Source: ChocPot-Mid sp043804925 (GTDB lineage: Bacteria > Bacteroidota > Ignavibacteria > Kapaibacteriales > UBA2268). From it: DNA of 31,091 nucleotides. Below the pieces are notes generated by a model, which worked only from the letters and a program-made list of their open reading frames with translations, ran no database searches and was not told the origin of the DNA. Position 1 is the first letter of the stretch. The number at the start of each line of letters is the position of its first letter. Positions 7,472 through 15,095 of this stretch are shown one piece after another. The translations under genes were made by a program, and so were the position numbers. Location: assembly GCA_043804925.1 (NCBI GenBank), contig JAZDIP010000101.1, positions 1-31,091 on the forward strand, written 5' to 3'.

Positions 7472-8041
7472 ATGTGTGAAAATTGTTTGATGGAAAATTC
7501 TAAAATTGAATATAAAAAAGCGATATTCTTTGATAGGGACGGTGTTGTGAATATGAGAGCTGTCAAAGACTATATTAAGAATGAGGATGAGTTTCAGTTC
7601 CTGCCTGATTTTCTTGATTTTTTTCAGAAAATAGTTAAAACGGATTATCTTGTTTTTTTAATCACAAATCAGCAGGGTGTCAGTAAGGGATTGATGACTG
7701 AGGAGCAATTGCAAAGTGTTCTTTCATTTATGCAGGAACGTCTGGTTGAGAAATTCGGCAAGGGCTTTGACGATATTTTTTATTGTACTGATTTGGCAGA
7801 TAGCGGAAGTTATTTCCGGAAACCCAATCCCGGTATGATTATGAATACAGTTGACAAATGGAATCTTAATGGACAAAAATCATGGGTAATCGGGGATTCT
7901 CCAAGTGATGTTACTGCAGGCCGCCGTGCAGGTTTGAAAACGGTTTTATTGGGTGATTATAAAATCGAAGATATATCCGATGCTGACTATATCATAAAAA
8001 ATCTTTTTGTAATTGAAGATTTTGTGCCTATTTTAGATTGA
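7472..8041 (+). CDS. HAD-IIIA phosphatase, GmhB/HisB-like, lacking the zinc loop
   Basis: Small HAD phosphatase resembling D,D-heptose 1,7-bisphosphate phosphatase. Motif I is F-F-D-R-D-G-V-V-N with nucleophile Asp21 and acid Asp23; motif II is L-I-T-N-Q-Q-G-V; motif III R-K-P-N-P-G-M; motif IV G-D-S-P-S-D-V. GmhB and HisB-N normally carry a zinc loop (C-x-H ... C-x-C) just before R-K-P; here only F-Y-C-T-D-L-A-D-S-G-S-Y-F is present, so zinc binding is lost. It follows the glycosyltransferase closely, which fits a sugar phosphate substrate, but gmhA or hldE are not in view. The ATG at 7490 is an alternative start. Confidence 0.8.
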   Translation: MCENCLMENSKIEYKKAIFFDRDGVVNMRAVKDYIKNEDEFQFLPDFLDFFQKIVKTDYLVFLITNQQGVSKGLMTEEQLQSVLSFMQERLVEKFGKGFDDIFYCTDLADSGSYFRKPNPGMIMNTVDKWNLNGQKSWVIGDSPSDVTAGRRAGLKTVLLGDYKIEDISDADYIIKNLFVIEDFVPILD

Positions 8042-8084
8042 CTTTATAAATAAATATTTAATTGATAACTAAACGAATCGATGA

Positions 8085-8717
8085 ATGCTTGAATTTTTAA
8101 ATGGAGTAATTGCTTTTCTGCAAACGGTGCCTTGGTATTTGGTACTTCTTACTGCATTTTTTATCACAATACTGGAAAATGTCTTTCCTCCGTCACCAAG
8201 CGATTCTGTGATTATTTTCACAGGCACATTGGTTGGCATAGGTACTGTTGGTTTGATTCCGCTGTTAATCGTAACCACAGCCGGTTCCATAGTTGGATTT
8301 GTTATTATGTTTTATTTGGGAAGATTTGTCGGGCATAGAATTATTAAATCAAAAAGAATAAAATTTATTAACGAAGAAAACATAAAACGTCCTAATAAAT
8401 GGATTAATAAATATGGGTATTTCATTATTGCTCTCAATCGCTTTTTATCAGGGACGAGAGGAGTCGTATCCTTTCTTGCAGGCATGGCTGAGTTAAAGCC
8501 AACTTATACAATTTCCTTAGCCGGAGCGAGTGCTTTAATCTGGAATTTCATATTAATCTATCTTGGAATGGTATTGGGGAAAAACTGGCGGAGAGCAGAG
8601 CAATACTTAGAATCTTACGAACAGTTTATTTTACCTGCCATAATTATTATATTGCTTATTGTATTCATCAGATTTGTTATAATGTATTTTATCAGAAAGA
8701 GAAAAGCAAAAACTTGA
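8085..8717 (+). CDS. DedA family (VTT domain) inner-membrane protein
   Basis: Integral membrane protein of the DedA/SNARE-associated family, members of which are linked to membrane homeostasis and lipid-carrier flipping. Visible marks are the re-entrant motif E-N-V-F-P-P-S-P-S-D (residues 31-40), a Gly-rich helix following it (F-T-G-T-L-V-G-I-G), the N-R-F-L-S-G-T-R-G motif in the second half, and a long hydrophobic C-terminal helix ending in a basic tail (R-K-R-K-A-K). Length 210 is typical. It lies 43 bases after the HAD phosphatase and converges with the CheB-like gene 32 bases downstream. No strong terminator is visible in that gap. Confidence 0.9.
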   Translation: MLEFLNGVIAFLQTVPWYLVLLTAFFITILENVFPPSPSDSVIIFTGTLVGIGTVGLIPLLIVTTAGSIVGFVIMFYLGRFVGHRIIKSKRIKFINEENIKRPNKWINKYGYFIIALNRFLSGTRGVVSFLAGMAELKPTYTISLAGASALIWNFILIYLGMVLGKNWRRAEQYLESYEQFILPAIIIILLIVFIRFVIMYFIRKRKAKT

Positions 8718-8749
8718 AAAGTTGTTGTTTGAATCGGGTTTATTTATTT

Positions 8750-9784
8750 TTATACCAGCTCCAATATTTTATCAATCAGCATGTCGGGTTTGACTGTAAA
8801 GTCTGCTGCCCTAAGTTCTGAAGCTGAAGAAACAAGTTCATCGAAGACTAAATTTGTTTTATCCACTAAAATATTTTTTGAACCGGCTCTTTTCATTTCC
8901 AAAAAGCCGTGAATACCGTCTGCAATATTTCCTGACAGTAAAACACCAATTGTTAGATTAGGTGCTTGTTCGGCAACTGAATGCATAAGAACATCAATTG
9001 ACGGTCTTTGTCCGTTGATTTTTTCTCCGTTTTCAACTACAACTTCGAATCTGTTGCCAATTTTAAATACTTTTGTGTGTAAATCACCCGGAGCTATTAA
9101 AACTCTTCCGGGTTTGAAATTATCCTTGTTGACTGCTTCCCGGATTTTTACTTTGGAAATTTCATTCAACCGGTCAGCAAAAGTTTTTGTGAAACCGGCA
9201 GGTAAATCAGTAATCACTATCATACCGGGTATTTCAGGAGGTAATTGTGTAAGGAATTTCTTTAAAAAAGGAATGCTCCCGGTTGATGAACCTATAACTA
9301 TTATTTTATTTTTTAAAATCTGCTCATCCTTAATTATTGCTTCCGGTTTTCTTGCATTACCGAATTGATTATCCACATTCAAATTTTTAATTTTTGCTTT
9401 AGGAACCGACTTTAACTTAATGGTTAATTCGCTAAGCATTGATTCTATTCCTTTTTGTATGTCTGTTGGTGGCTTAATGACAAAATCAAGTACTCCGAGT
9501 TCAAGTGTTTGCAAAGCTAAGTGTTTTCCCTTTTGAGTCTGTGAAGTTATTGCAATTACAGCTATGTTTTCCTGTTGAATAAATCTGCGTAGAAATTCCA
9601 TACCGTCAAGACCTATTAATTCAATATCTATTATTAATACTTCGGGTTTTTCGGACATAATCAAGGATTTGAGAGAAAAAATATCCTGTGCAATCCCAAT
9701 TATATCAATATATGATTCTTGAGACAGTCTATTTTTTATTATCTCACGTAATTCGTGATTATCTTCAGTAATTATTATTTTCAT
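8750..9784 (-). CDS. Receiver-CheB-like protein with altered methylesterase triad
   Basis: Two-domain protein with CheB architecture. The receiver (1-120) has Glu7/Asp8, phosphoacceptor Asp53 and Lys104 and looks functional. The C-terminal domain (about 158-343) matches the CheB methylesterase: G-S-S-T-G-S with Ser167 in the catalytic serine position, L-P-A-G-F-T-K-T-F-A, and A-D-G at Asp289. The catalytic His of the usual Q-H-M-P motif is replaced by Asp193 (I-T-D-L-P), confirmed in the bases (GAT codon), and the usual G-M-G before D-G is G-N-I-A. Classical chemoreceptor demethylation is therefore doubtful. No cheR, cheA, cheW or receptor gene is near. I expect a repurposed phospho-switch or binding domain. 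Confidence 0.85.
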   Translation of the reverse strand: MKIIITEDNHELREIIKNRLSQESYIDIIGIAQDIFSLKSLIMSEKPEVLIIDIELIGLDGMEFLRRFIQQENIAVIAITSQTQKGKHLALQTLELGVLDFVIKPPTDIQKGIESMLSELTIKLKSVPKAKIKNLNVDNQFGNARKPEAIIKDEQILKNKIIVIGSSTGSIPFLKKFLTQLPPEIPGMIVITDLPAGFTKTFADRLNEISKVKIREAVNKDNFKPGRVLIAPGDLHTKVFKIGNRFEVVVENGEKINGQRPSIDVLMHSVAEQAPNLTIGVLLSGNIADGIHGFLEMKRAGSKNILVDKTNLVFDELVSSASELRAADFTVKPDMLIDKILELV

Positions 9785-9847
9785 TGTTTTTCAAAAATAA
9801 ATTTCAAATATCAGGATACAAAAATACAAATTATTATTTAAAAAAAT

Positions 9848-9940
9848 ACAGACGGCAGACAGGAATTAGCAATTAACAATTAACAATTAACAATTAACAA
9901 TTAACAATTAACAATTAACAATTAGCCATTAGCCATTAAT
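9848..9940. repeat. Period-7 tandem array between lptB and CheB-like gene
   Basis: Seven perfect heptads AATTAAC (9871-9919) are flanked by variants (AATTAGC, CATTAGC, CATTAAT on the right; GC-richer CAGACGG-type units on the left). On the minus strand it reads TAATTGT with a TGTCTGC end. Its right end encodes the last codons and stop of lptB (N-G-stop at 9929), and its left end reaches to 63 bases before the CheB-like start, so it also fills that gene's upstream region. Copy number could vary by slippage. Confidence 0.9.
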
Positions 9941-10747
9941 TTCATATCTTTCCAGTTTGAAAGTTTCGCCTAAGTAGCGTTTTCTTACTTCCTCGTTGGA
10001 TGCTATTTCTTCTGCTGTTCCGGAAGTATAGATTTTTCCGTCAATCATAATGTAAGCTCTATCGGTTATCGACAAAGTTTCGTGAACATTATGGTCGGTT
10101 ATAAGGACACCAATGCCTTGAAGTTTAAGCTTACGAACCATTTCCATGATGTCCTCAACAGCAATAGGGTCAATTCCTGCAAATGGTTCGTCCAATAAAA
10201 TAAATTTTGGACTTGAAGCCAAAGCTCTTGCAATTTCGCAACGTCTGCGTTCTCCACCCGAAAGGAGATATCCTTTGCTTTTTCTTATGTGTTGAATTCC
10301 GAAACTTTCCAAAAGCTCTTCCAGCCGTTGTTTACGAGCTTTTCTGTTCATGGTTTGCAGTTGTAAAATTGATTTGATATTATTTTCCACCGATAGTTTT
10401 CTGAATATGGATGCTTCCTGTGGCAGATAACTGATTCCAAGATGCGAACGCTTATACATGGCTTTAGAGGTTATGTCTTTCCCTTCAAGTTCAACTATGC
10501 CTGTATTTGGATTTATCATTCCGACAATCATATAAAAAGTTGTCGTTTTACCTGCACCGTTTGGACCGAGTAATCCCACTACTTCTCCTTGTTTCAAATC
10601 CAATGAAACATTTTTAACCACAGTCCGTTTCCCGAATTTTTTTACAAGGTTTTGTACCCTCAAATGGCTCAAATCTCCTGCAATCCGCTGTCTGTGGTCA
10701 TCCTGAACTTGTCGAAGGATTTCCGGTTGTCCTATTTCTTTATCCAT
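9929..10747 (-). CDS. lptB: LPS export ABC transporter ATP-binding protein LptB
   Basis: ATPase that powers lipopolysaccharide transport from inner to outer membrane with LptF/LptG. Numbering from ATG 10747: Walker A G-P-N-G-A-G-K-T (61-68), Q-loop P-Q-E-A-S-I-F-R (Gln110, the LptB type), signature L-S-G-G-E-R-R (162-168), Walker B F-I-L-L-D-E-P-F-A-G-I-D-P (182 on), H-loop His219. The conserved family start is near L-R-V-Q-N-L-V-K-K-F-G (residue 29 on). Residues before it come largely from a repeat (10697-10720). A TTG start near residue 26 or 29, with AGGAGA just upstream, is possible and would give the usual length of about 245. lptF/G are not adjacent; htrA lies just upstream on the same strand. 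Confidence 0.93.
   Translation of the reverse strand: MDKEIGQPEILRQVQDDHRQRIAGDLSHLRVQNLVKKFGKRTVVKNVSLDLKQGEVVGLLGPNGAGKTTTFYMIVGMINPNTGIVELEGKDITSKAMYKRSHLGISYLPQEASIFRKLSVENNIKSILQLQTMNRKARKQRLEELLESFGIQHIRKSKGYLLSGGERRRCEIARALASSPKFILLDEPFAGIDPIAVEDIMEMVRKLKLQGIGVLITDHNVHETLSITDRAYIMIDGKIYTSGTAEEIASNEEVRKRYLGETFKLERYEING
10697..10720. repeat. GTCATCCTGAACTTG-type repeat read through by lptB
   Basis: The stretch starts GTCATCCTGAAC and ends GTCGAAGGAT, with ATCCT/AGGAT as terminal pairing. This is a widespread intergenic repeat form. On the minus strand in the lptB frame it reads I-L-R-Q-V-Q-D-D, a peptide that marks such repeats when they fall in open frames. It lies upstream of the conserved start of LptB. 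Confidence 0.7.
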
Positions 10748-10757
10748 TGTCAATTAA

Positions 10758-11951
10758 TCAAATCGGTTTTAAAAATAATTTCTTAGTTATCTTTTGTCCG
10801 CTCCTATTTACCAATAGATTAAGCGTCTGCCCAGCCACTCCATCATAGACGTTAATATAGTAATCATCGAGTTTAATCACAGGAGTTCCGTCAATCTCTA
10901 AAATTATATCTCCCGGTTCCAAACCTGAGTCCTCTGCTGGAGAGCGCCTGTTGATGCTATAAATAACTACCCCTTCCTTAATATTTGTTGTAAGGTACCT
11001 GGCAATTCTGTCATCTATTTCGCGGACTTCCATCCCGATTGCAAAATTACGATTAATTGTCTTATTTTTGGCAAGTATATCAATTACTTTTTTTACTCTG
11101 TTGATTGGAATAGCAAATCCAATGCCGATTGAGCCGGCTCCTTTTTGGTCCTGTGCAGTAGAAAATATTACTGTATTCATGCCAATAACTTCTCCCAGTG
11201 CATTAACTAAAGGACCGCCTGAGTTGCCTGAACTTATTGCCGCATCGGTCTGTATCATGTCTTTATAAACTTTTTTATCATAAAAAAGACTTACTCCATA
11301 ATTTGAAACGACTCCTACCGTAACTGTTGGCTTGGAATTTATATCAAACAATCCGAATGGATTTCCCATAGCTATTACCCATTCACCTGTTATTATGTCA
11401 TCCGAACTGCCAAATTTTATATAGGGGAAATTTTCTCCTTTGATTTTCAGCAAAGAAACGTCGCTTATCCTATCCGAACCGATTATTTCAGCATCATACT
11501 TTTCTCCGCCTGCCATGGTAACAACAACTTTACTTGCATTACCGGCAACGTGATGGTTTGTCAAAATATATCCGTCCGGAGAAATGATAAATCCTGAACC
11601 TAATCCCTGAACTTCATAATTTCGGTAACGTGGTTCACGACTGTATCCAAAAAATCTTTGAAAAAACGGATCGTCAAATATTGGGTCCCTGTATTCAACC
11701 TTTCTAACTTCGGTAACATTTATTCCAACAACAGCAGGACTGCTTTTGGCAACTGCTTCCGTTATTGCATTTCTTCTCGAATGAGCTAAATTATCATACA
11801 AACTGTCAGTGTAAGAAGCTTGTTCAGTATCATTTAACTTCCGGTTACTTTCTATATATATCTTTCCATTATCCTTTGAAAACAGTTTAAAATTGCTATA
11901 GTATCCAACTGATAGTAAAGCAATTAATAAACCTGCAACTTTTATATTCAT
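10758..11951 (-). CDS. HtrA/DegQ-like periplasmic serine protease with one PDZ domain
   Basis: Envelope quality-control protease. ATG 11951 has GGAGA seven bases upstream on the coding strand and begins an N-terminal hydrophobic segment (V-A-G-L-L-I-A-L-L-S-V-G), either a signal peptide or an anchor; the in-frame upstream codons are rejected. Trypsin-like triad: His134 (T-N-H-H-V-A-G), Asp164 (S-D-V-S-L-L-K-I), Ser244 (S-G-N-S-G-G-P-L). A single PDZ domain follows (about 305-390, with S-P-A-E-D-S-G-L-E-P-G-D-I-I-L). 397 residues is short for DegP, which has two PDZ domains, and nearer DegS-like members. Its stop lies ten bases from the lptB ATG, so the two are probably cotranscribed. Confidence 0.93.
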   Translation of the reverse strand: MNIKVAGLLIALLSVGYYSNFKLFSKDNGKIYIESNRKLNDTEQASYTDSLYDNLAHSRRNAITEAVAKSSPAVVGINVTEVRKVEYRDPIFDDPFFQRFFGYSREPRYRNYEVQGLGSGFIISPDGYILTNHHVAGNASKVVVTMAGGEKYDAEIIGSDRISDVSLLKIKGENFPYIKFGSSDDIITGEWVIAMGNPFGLFDINSKPTVTVGVVSNYGVSLFYDKKVYKDMIQTDAAISSGNSGGPLVNALGEVIGMNTVIFSTAQDQKGAGSIGIGFAIPINRVKKVIDILAKNKTINRNFAIGMEVREIDDRIARYLTTNIKEGVVIYSINRRSPAEDSGLEPGDIILEIDGTPVIKLDDYYINVYDGVAGQTLNLLVNRSGQKITKKLFLKPI

Positions 11952-11965
11952 CTTATAGTCTCCAC

Positions 11966-11995
11966 ATAAATTGTCAATTAAATAAATTGTCAATT
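11966..11995. repeat. 14-bp direct repeat upstream of htrA
   Basis: ATAAATTGTCAATT occurs at 11966-11979 and again at 11982-11995 (period 16, identical). On the coding strand of htrA it gives two AATTGACAATTTAT blocks directly before the ribosome-binding site. It could be a paired regulator site or another short tandem repeat. Confidence 0.5.
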
Positions 11996-12392
11996 TTTTA
12001 TCATCTTTTCTCCTTCAAATAAATTCTAATAAAAATTAGATAAATTTCAAAAAATACTGATTCCGGTTAAAATATACGAAAAAGGAACAGAAATAATTTA
12101 TGGCAATAATAAAAACTTGTTTCAGGAGATTTTATTGTTTCACCCGATAATATGAGGGTGATGACAGAAAGATAGATGAAGACAGCAATTTGAAATGAGA
12201 AATTTGGAATTGATTGAAAATGCTCCTATCCCGACATGGATTAGATTATAGTAACACAACGAAACACAAGCAGTCTTTTTCCAGTCAGGGAATAAACTAT
12301 TTCACGCAAAGACTCCACTGTCAGAACGCTGATTGTAGCTGATTGAACTGATATCGCTGATTTTTTGCTATTATCTTTTCTTTGTTTTTGGT
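11996..12392. other. Gene-free region between S41 protease and htrA
   Basis: No open frame with coding character. It holds a small inverted repeat TCACCC/GGGTGA (12140-12161), a segment resembling dispersed TTTCACGCAAAGACTCC-type repeats (about 12300-12317), and an imperfect GCTGATT repeat (about 12330-12366) next to the 3' end of the S41 gene. The htrA promoter should lie at the right part on the minus strand, but I see no convincing match. Confidence 0.5.
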
Positions 12393-14705
12393 TTACTGCT
12401 TGATGACTTCAATTGCTTTTTCTAAGAAATCATCCTTGCCTTCTTGTGCTGCTTTTATTGTTTTGTTTACAAAAATATCCGGTTCTACACCTTTTATATA
12501 AAACCTTGAACCATCTTCGTTGGTTACTTTCATACCTGAAAAACGTACCGAAATATTACCTGGTAGAGTAAAAGAGTTGACATTACCGTTTGCCCCGGCA
12601 GTATATTGGCCAACTAATATTCCTAAACTATTACTTTTTATTATTGAAGAGTATGTTTCTCCTGCACTGATTGTTCCATTATTAATAATAAAAACTTTTT
12701 TACACTTTATATATGGTGTTTTTTGTACATACTGATTATTAAATATGTTGAATTTTAATTTATATCTGTCCGGATAAATAATTAGCGGAATACACCAATT
12801 TGGCGAATTAATGGTTTTATCAGTAAAATGAGATAATAACCCAAAAGTTCCTGAATTAGGATAGTCACGCAAATCTATTATCATACCTTTGGCATTCTGA
12901 AATTTTCCCAGATTATTCTTAAATTCTTCAGTTGTTATTCTACCGATATTAATGTAATATAAACCTCCTTTTGTTTCCTGTTTATCAGAATCAATTGCAG
13001 TAAATGATCTTTTTTGGGAATCTTTCATCCACCAAAATGTACCTAAAGTTATTCTTGCTACTCTTATTTTTGTATTCTTCTTTGAACGTTCCAAAGATAA
13101 ATCCACACTATCTTTTATATCACCTTTTCCTAATAATCCGTAATTAAAAAACAACCAATGCTTCGATTGTTGAGAGCCGCATATCCTTTTTTCTCCTATT
13201 TTAATTACATTTGTTATTGGAATATTATCAATATGCGATATAAAATCACCCGGCTTGATTATCAATGAATCATAGGTTTTTCTGACAATCACTTTTCCAT
13301 CAACCCAGTCTGCTATTAACGGTAAAGTACCGATTGGGTAATTTTCTTCAGAACTGACATATATATGACCATCTTGAAGCGGTTCCAGCATCATTTCTAA
13401 GGTAGTTTTAAAATCTTCAGGACTTGGATAAGAAAATGCTCTCTCCAAAGCATTTTTCAATGCCTCATCCCAATTTACTTTTAAATATTCGAAATAAGGA
13501 AAGAAATGCTGAAATACATTCCAAGTGATTATCACATCAGAAAGCCGAACATTCTCATCATTTAGAGAGTAGTGTTTTTTATTGGAAGTTTTCATATTTG
13601 CCAGTAAATATTTTGATGTGTCAAGTGGATATTTACTATTTTTTCCTAAAGTTCCGTTTTCATTACTTAATAACACCAAAGGTATTCTACATCTTAATCC
13701 ATTGCCTAAATTCTTTTCAATTACTTCACCAATTTTAGGTATTGTTTCGAATACTTGACCATTAATGAAACCTTTTGTATTAGAAATTTGTAAAGAGTAT
13801 TTACCTGATAGTGGGTTTTCCTTGTTTGCAGTAACTTCAAATAAATTTTTTCGAAGAAGCCAGTCAATAAGCTCACCATCTTTATCATATTCCTCAAAAC
13901 CTGAGTTTGAAAATTTTACCTTTTTTTGAGTACTATTGTTATTTAAAAACATTTGAAAATCATCAACTATTACCTTACCCTGTCCGGAAAAAGAAAAACC
14001 TATATTCAGATGAGTTGCATTTTCTAAAATTGGTAATTTAAATTCACACTCATGTAATCCATTTAATTTAATTGTGTCTGCTTTGAATATCATGTTATTT
14101 GCATTCTTATCTTTCATCAAATAATTTGATGCATAAAAAATAAAATTGCTTTTTGAGTCTTTAAAATCTGTTTTTACTTTTATTTTGAAAATAATTTCTT
14201 TGTTTTGATATTTTGATGCATCCAAGACTCTATAACAATAAAAATCATTATTCATTGAGTCTGATTGACGATTAGTTCTAATGCTGCTGTATAATGAATT
14301 CTTGTTATCATTTCCAAAACCATAATGCTGCCAAGTTACAATTTGTAAATTTGAGTCCTTAAGAAATTCAATTTTTTCCGGTTTTTCATTCGATTTGTAA
14401 ATTTGAATTGTTGGAGCTATAGGATAAAAAAGTTCTTGTAGTATTTCTTGTAATTCGTCATTACTTTTTGCATTTTTAACTTTCTCAACACCATTAACGA
14501 CAAACCAGTCCCAATCAACTAATGATGCTTCATCGCTTGGATGGAAATAACGAACATATCCATAGAGTTTTGCAAATGTTCTTAAATTGCTAATCGTTCT
14601 CTTTTCATTATTCTGCTTAAAATCGCAACCATTCACGAATGTCAAACAGATTGCTATTATTAAAGAAATTAAACGAAAAAAGAATAAGTGTTTTCTGCTT
14701 TTCAT
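12393..14705 (-). CDS. Large S41-family peptidase, predicted lipoprotein
   Basis: Exported C-terminal-processing-type peptidase, 770 residues. AGGAG precedes the ATG. The N-terminus is a signal sequence ending near F-V-N-G-C, a lipobox-like site with Cys27, so probably membrane-anchored. An N-terminal module (L-R-T-F-A-K-L-Y-G-Y-V-R-Y-F-H-P-S-D) is followed by a beta-sandwich-like region, a second R-L-S-D-V-I-I-T-W-N-V-F-Q-H-F-F-P-Y-F segment, a PDZ-like stretch (P-G-D-F-I-S-H-I-D), and the S41 core: G-M-I-I-D-L-R-D-Y-P and N-N-G-T-I-S-A-G-E-T-Y with Ser680, then V-G-Q-Y-T-A-G-A-N-G. The Lys of CtpA-type enzymes is not seen after T-A-G, so it resembles the tricorn/IRBP-like branch. Possible role: cleaving envelope or imported peptides. 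Confidence 0.88.
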   Translation of the reverse strand: MKSRKHLFFFRLISLIIAICLTFVNGCDFKQNNEKRTISNLRTFAKLYGYVRYFHPSDEASLVDWDWFVVNGVEKVKNAKSNDELQEILQELFYPIAPTIQIYKSNEKPEKIEFLKDSNLQIVTWQHYGFGNDNKNSLYSSIRTNRQSDSMNNDFYCYRVLDASKYQNKEIIFKIKVKTDFKDSKSNFIFYASNYLMKDKNANNMIFKADTIKLNGLHECEFKLPILENATHLNIGFSFSGQGKVIVDDFQMFLNNNSTQKKVKFSNSGFEEYDKDGELIDWLLRKNLFEVTANKENPLSGKYSLQISNTKGFINGQVFETIPKIGEVIEKNLGNGLRCRIPLVLLSNENGTLGKNSKYPLDTSKYLLANMKTSNKKHYSLNDENVRLSDVIITWNVFQHFFPYFEYLKVNWDEALKNALERAFSYPSPEDFKTTLEMMLEPLQDGHIYVSSEENYPIGTLPLIADWVDGKVIVRKTYDSLIIKPGDFISHIDNIPITNVIKIGEKRICGSQQSKHWLFFNYGLLGKGDIKDSVDLSLERSKKNTKIRVARITLGTFWWMKDSQKRSFTAIDSDKQETKGGLYYINIGRITTEEFKNNLGKFQNAKGMIIDLRDYPNSGTFGLLSHFTDKTINSPNWCIPLIIYPDRYKLKFNIFNNQYVQKTPYIKCKKVFIINNGTISAGETYSSIIKSNSLGILVGQYTAGANGNVNSFTLPGNISVRFSGMKVTNEDGSRFYIKGVEPDIFVNKTIKAAQEGKDDFLEKAIEVIKQ

Positions 14706-14820
14706 CTTTAACTCCTATGAAAAAATATTCAAACTCTACTCAAAGTTCTTGTTTTAATTAATTGAAGCTCAAAAAAAAAAAAAATTACGAACAAAAGAAT
14801 TTAAAAGCAAATGTAATTTT

Positions 14821-14905
14821 CAATTGTCAATTGTTAATTGTGACCGTTGACTGCCGACTGTTGACTAGCGACCGTTGTCTGCCGACTAACGACTATTGAC
14901 CATTG
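14821..14905. repeat. Degenerate period-7 tandem array at 3' end of HTH gene
   Basis: Twelve heptads in phase: CAATTGT twice, TAATTGT, then GACCGTT, GACTGCC, GACTGTT, GACTAGC, GACCGTT, GTCTGCC, GACTAAC, GACTATT, GACCATT. It shares the TAATTGT and TGTCTGC units with the array at 9848-9940. On the minus strand it provides the last residues (N-G-Q) and the stop codon of the HTH gene ending at 14893. The remaining gap to the S41 start (14706-14820) shows only an A-run. Confidence 0.85.
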
Positions 14906-15090
14906 CTATACTTCTCATCGAAATGGGAGAGGAACCATTCGTCTAAAATCTTTTTGCTGAAACGCCATTCCTTTCCGAGCTTTGCCGCTGGGATTTTTCC
15001 GCTTTGTGCCCATGTATATATCGTCTGCGGTTTCAACTTCAGATATTTTGCAACTTCTTCAATTGTTAATATTTCATCTATAACGTCCAT
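14893..15090 (-). CDS. Small excisionase-type helix-turn-helix protein
   Basis: A 65-residue single-domain DNA-binding protein of the HTH_17/MerR-like excisionase family. The pattern is complete: I-L-T-I-E-E-V-A-K-Y-L-K-L, K-P-Q-T-I-Y-T-W-A-Q-S-G-K-I-P, A-A-K-L-G-K-E-W-R-F-S-K, D-E-W-F. It lies 5 bases after the Yip1-like gene on the same strand, so the two are probably cotranscribed. No integrase, attachment site or phage gene is nearby, so a regulator is more likely than a true excisionase. The C-terminal N-G-Q and stop codon come from the heptad array. Confidence 0.85.
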   Translation of the reverse strand: MDVIDEILTIEEVAKYLKLKPQTIYTWAQSGKIPAAKLGKEWRFSKKILDEWFLSHFDEKYSNGQ

Positions 15091-15095
15091 GCTTT

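Noticed and set aside
9871..9919. CRISPR-like regular repeats
   Set aside because: Units are 7 bases in direct tandem with no spacers and no cas genes; this is a short tandem repeat.
11966..11995. TTGACA-like boxes on the minus strand as a sigma-70 promoter for htrA
   Set aside because: Both boxes are part of an identical 14-base direct repeat, too near the start codon, and the genome appears to use the TTTG/TAnnTTTG type.
14893..15090. Excisionase of an integrated element
   Set aside because: The HTH type matches, but no integrase, attachment-site repeats or phage genes lie nearby; a host regulator is simpler.
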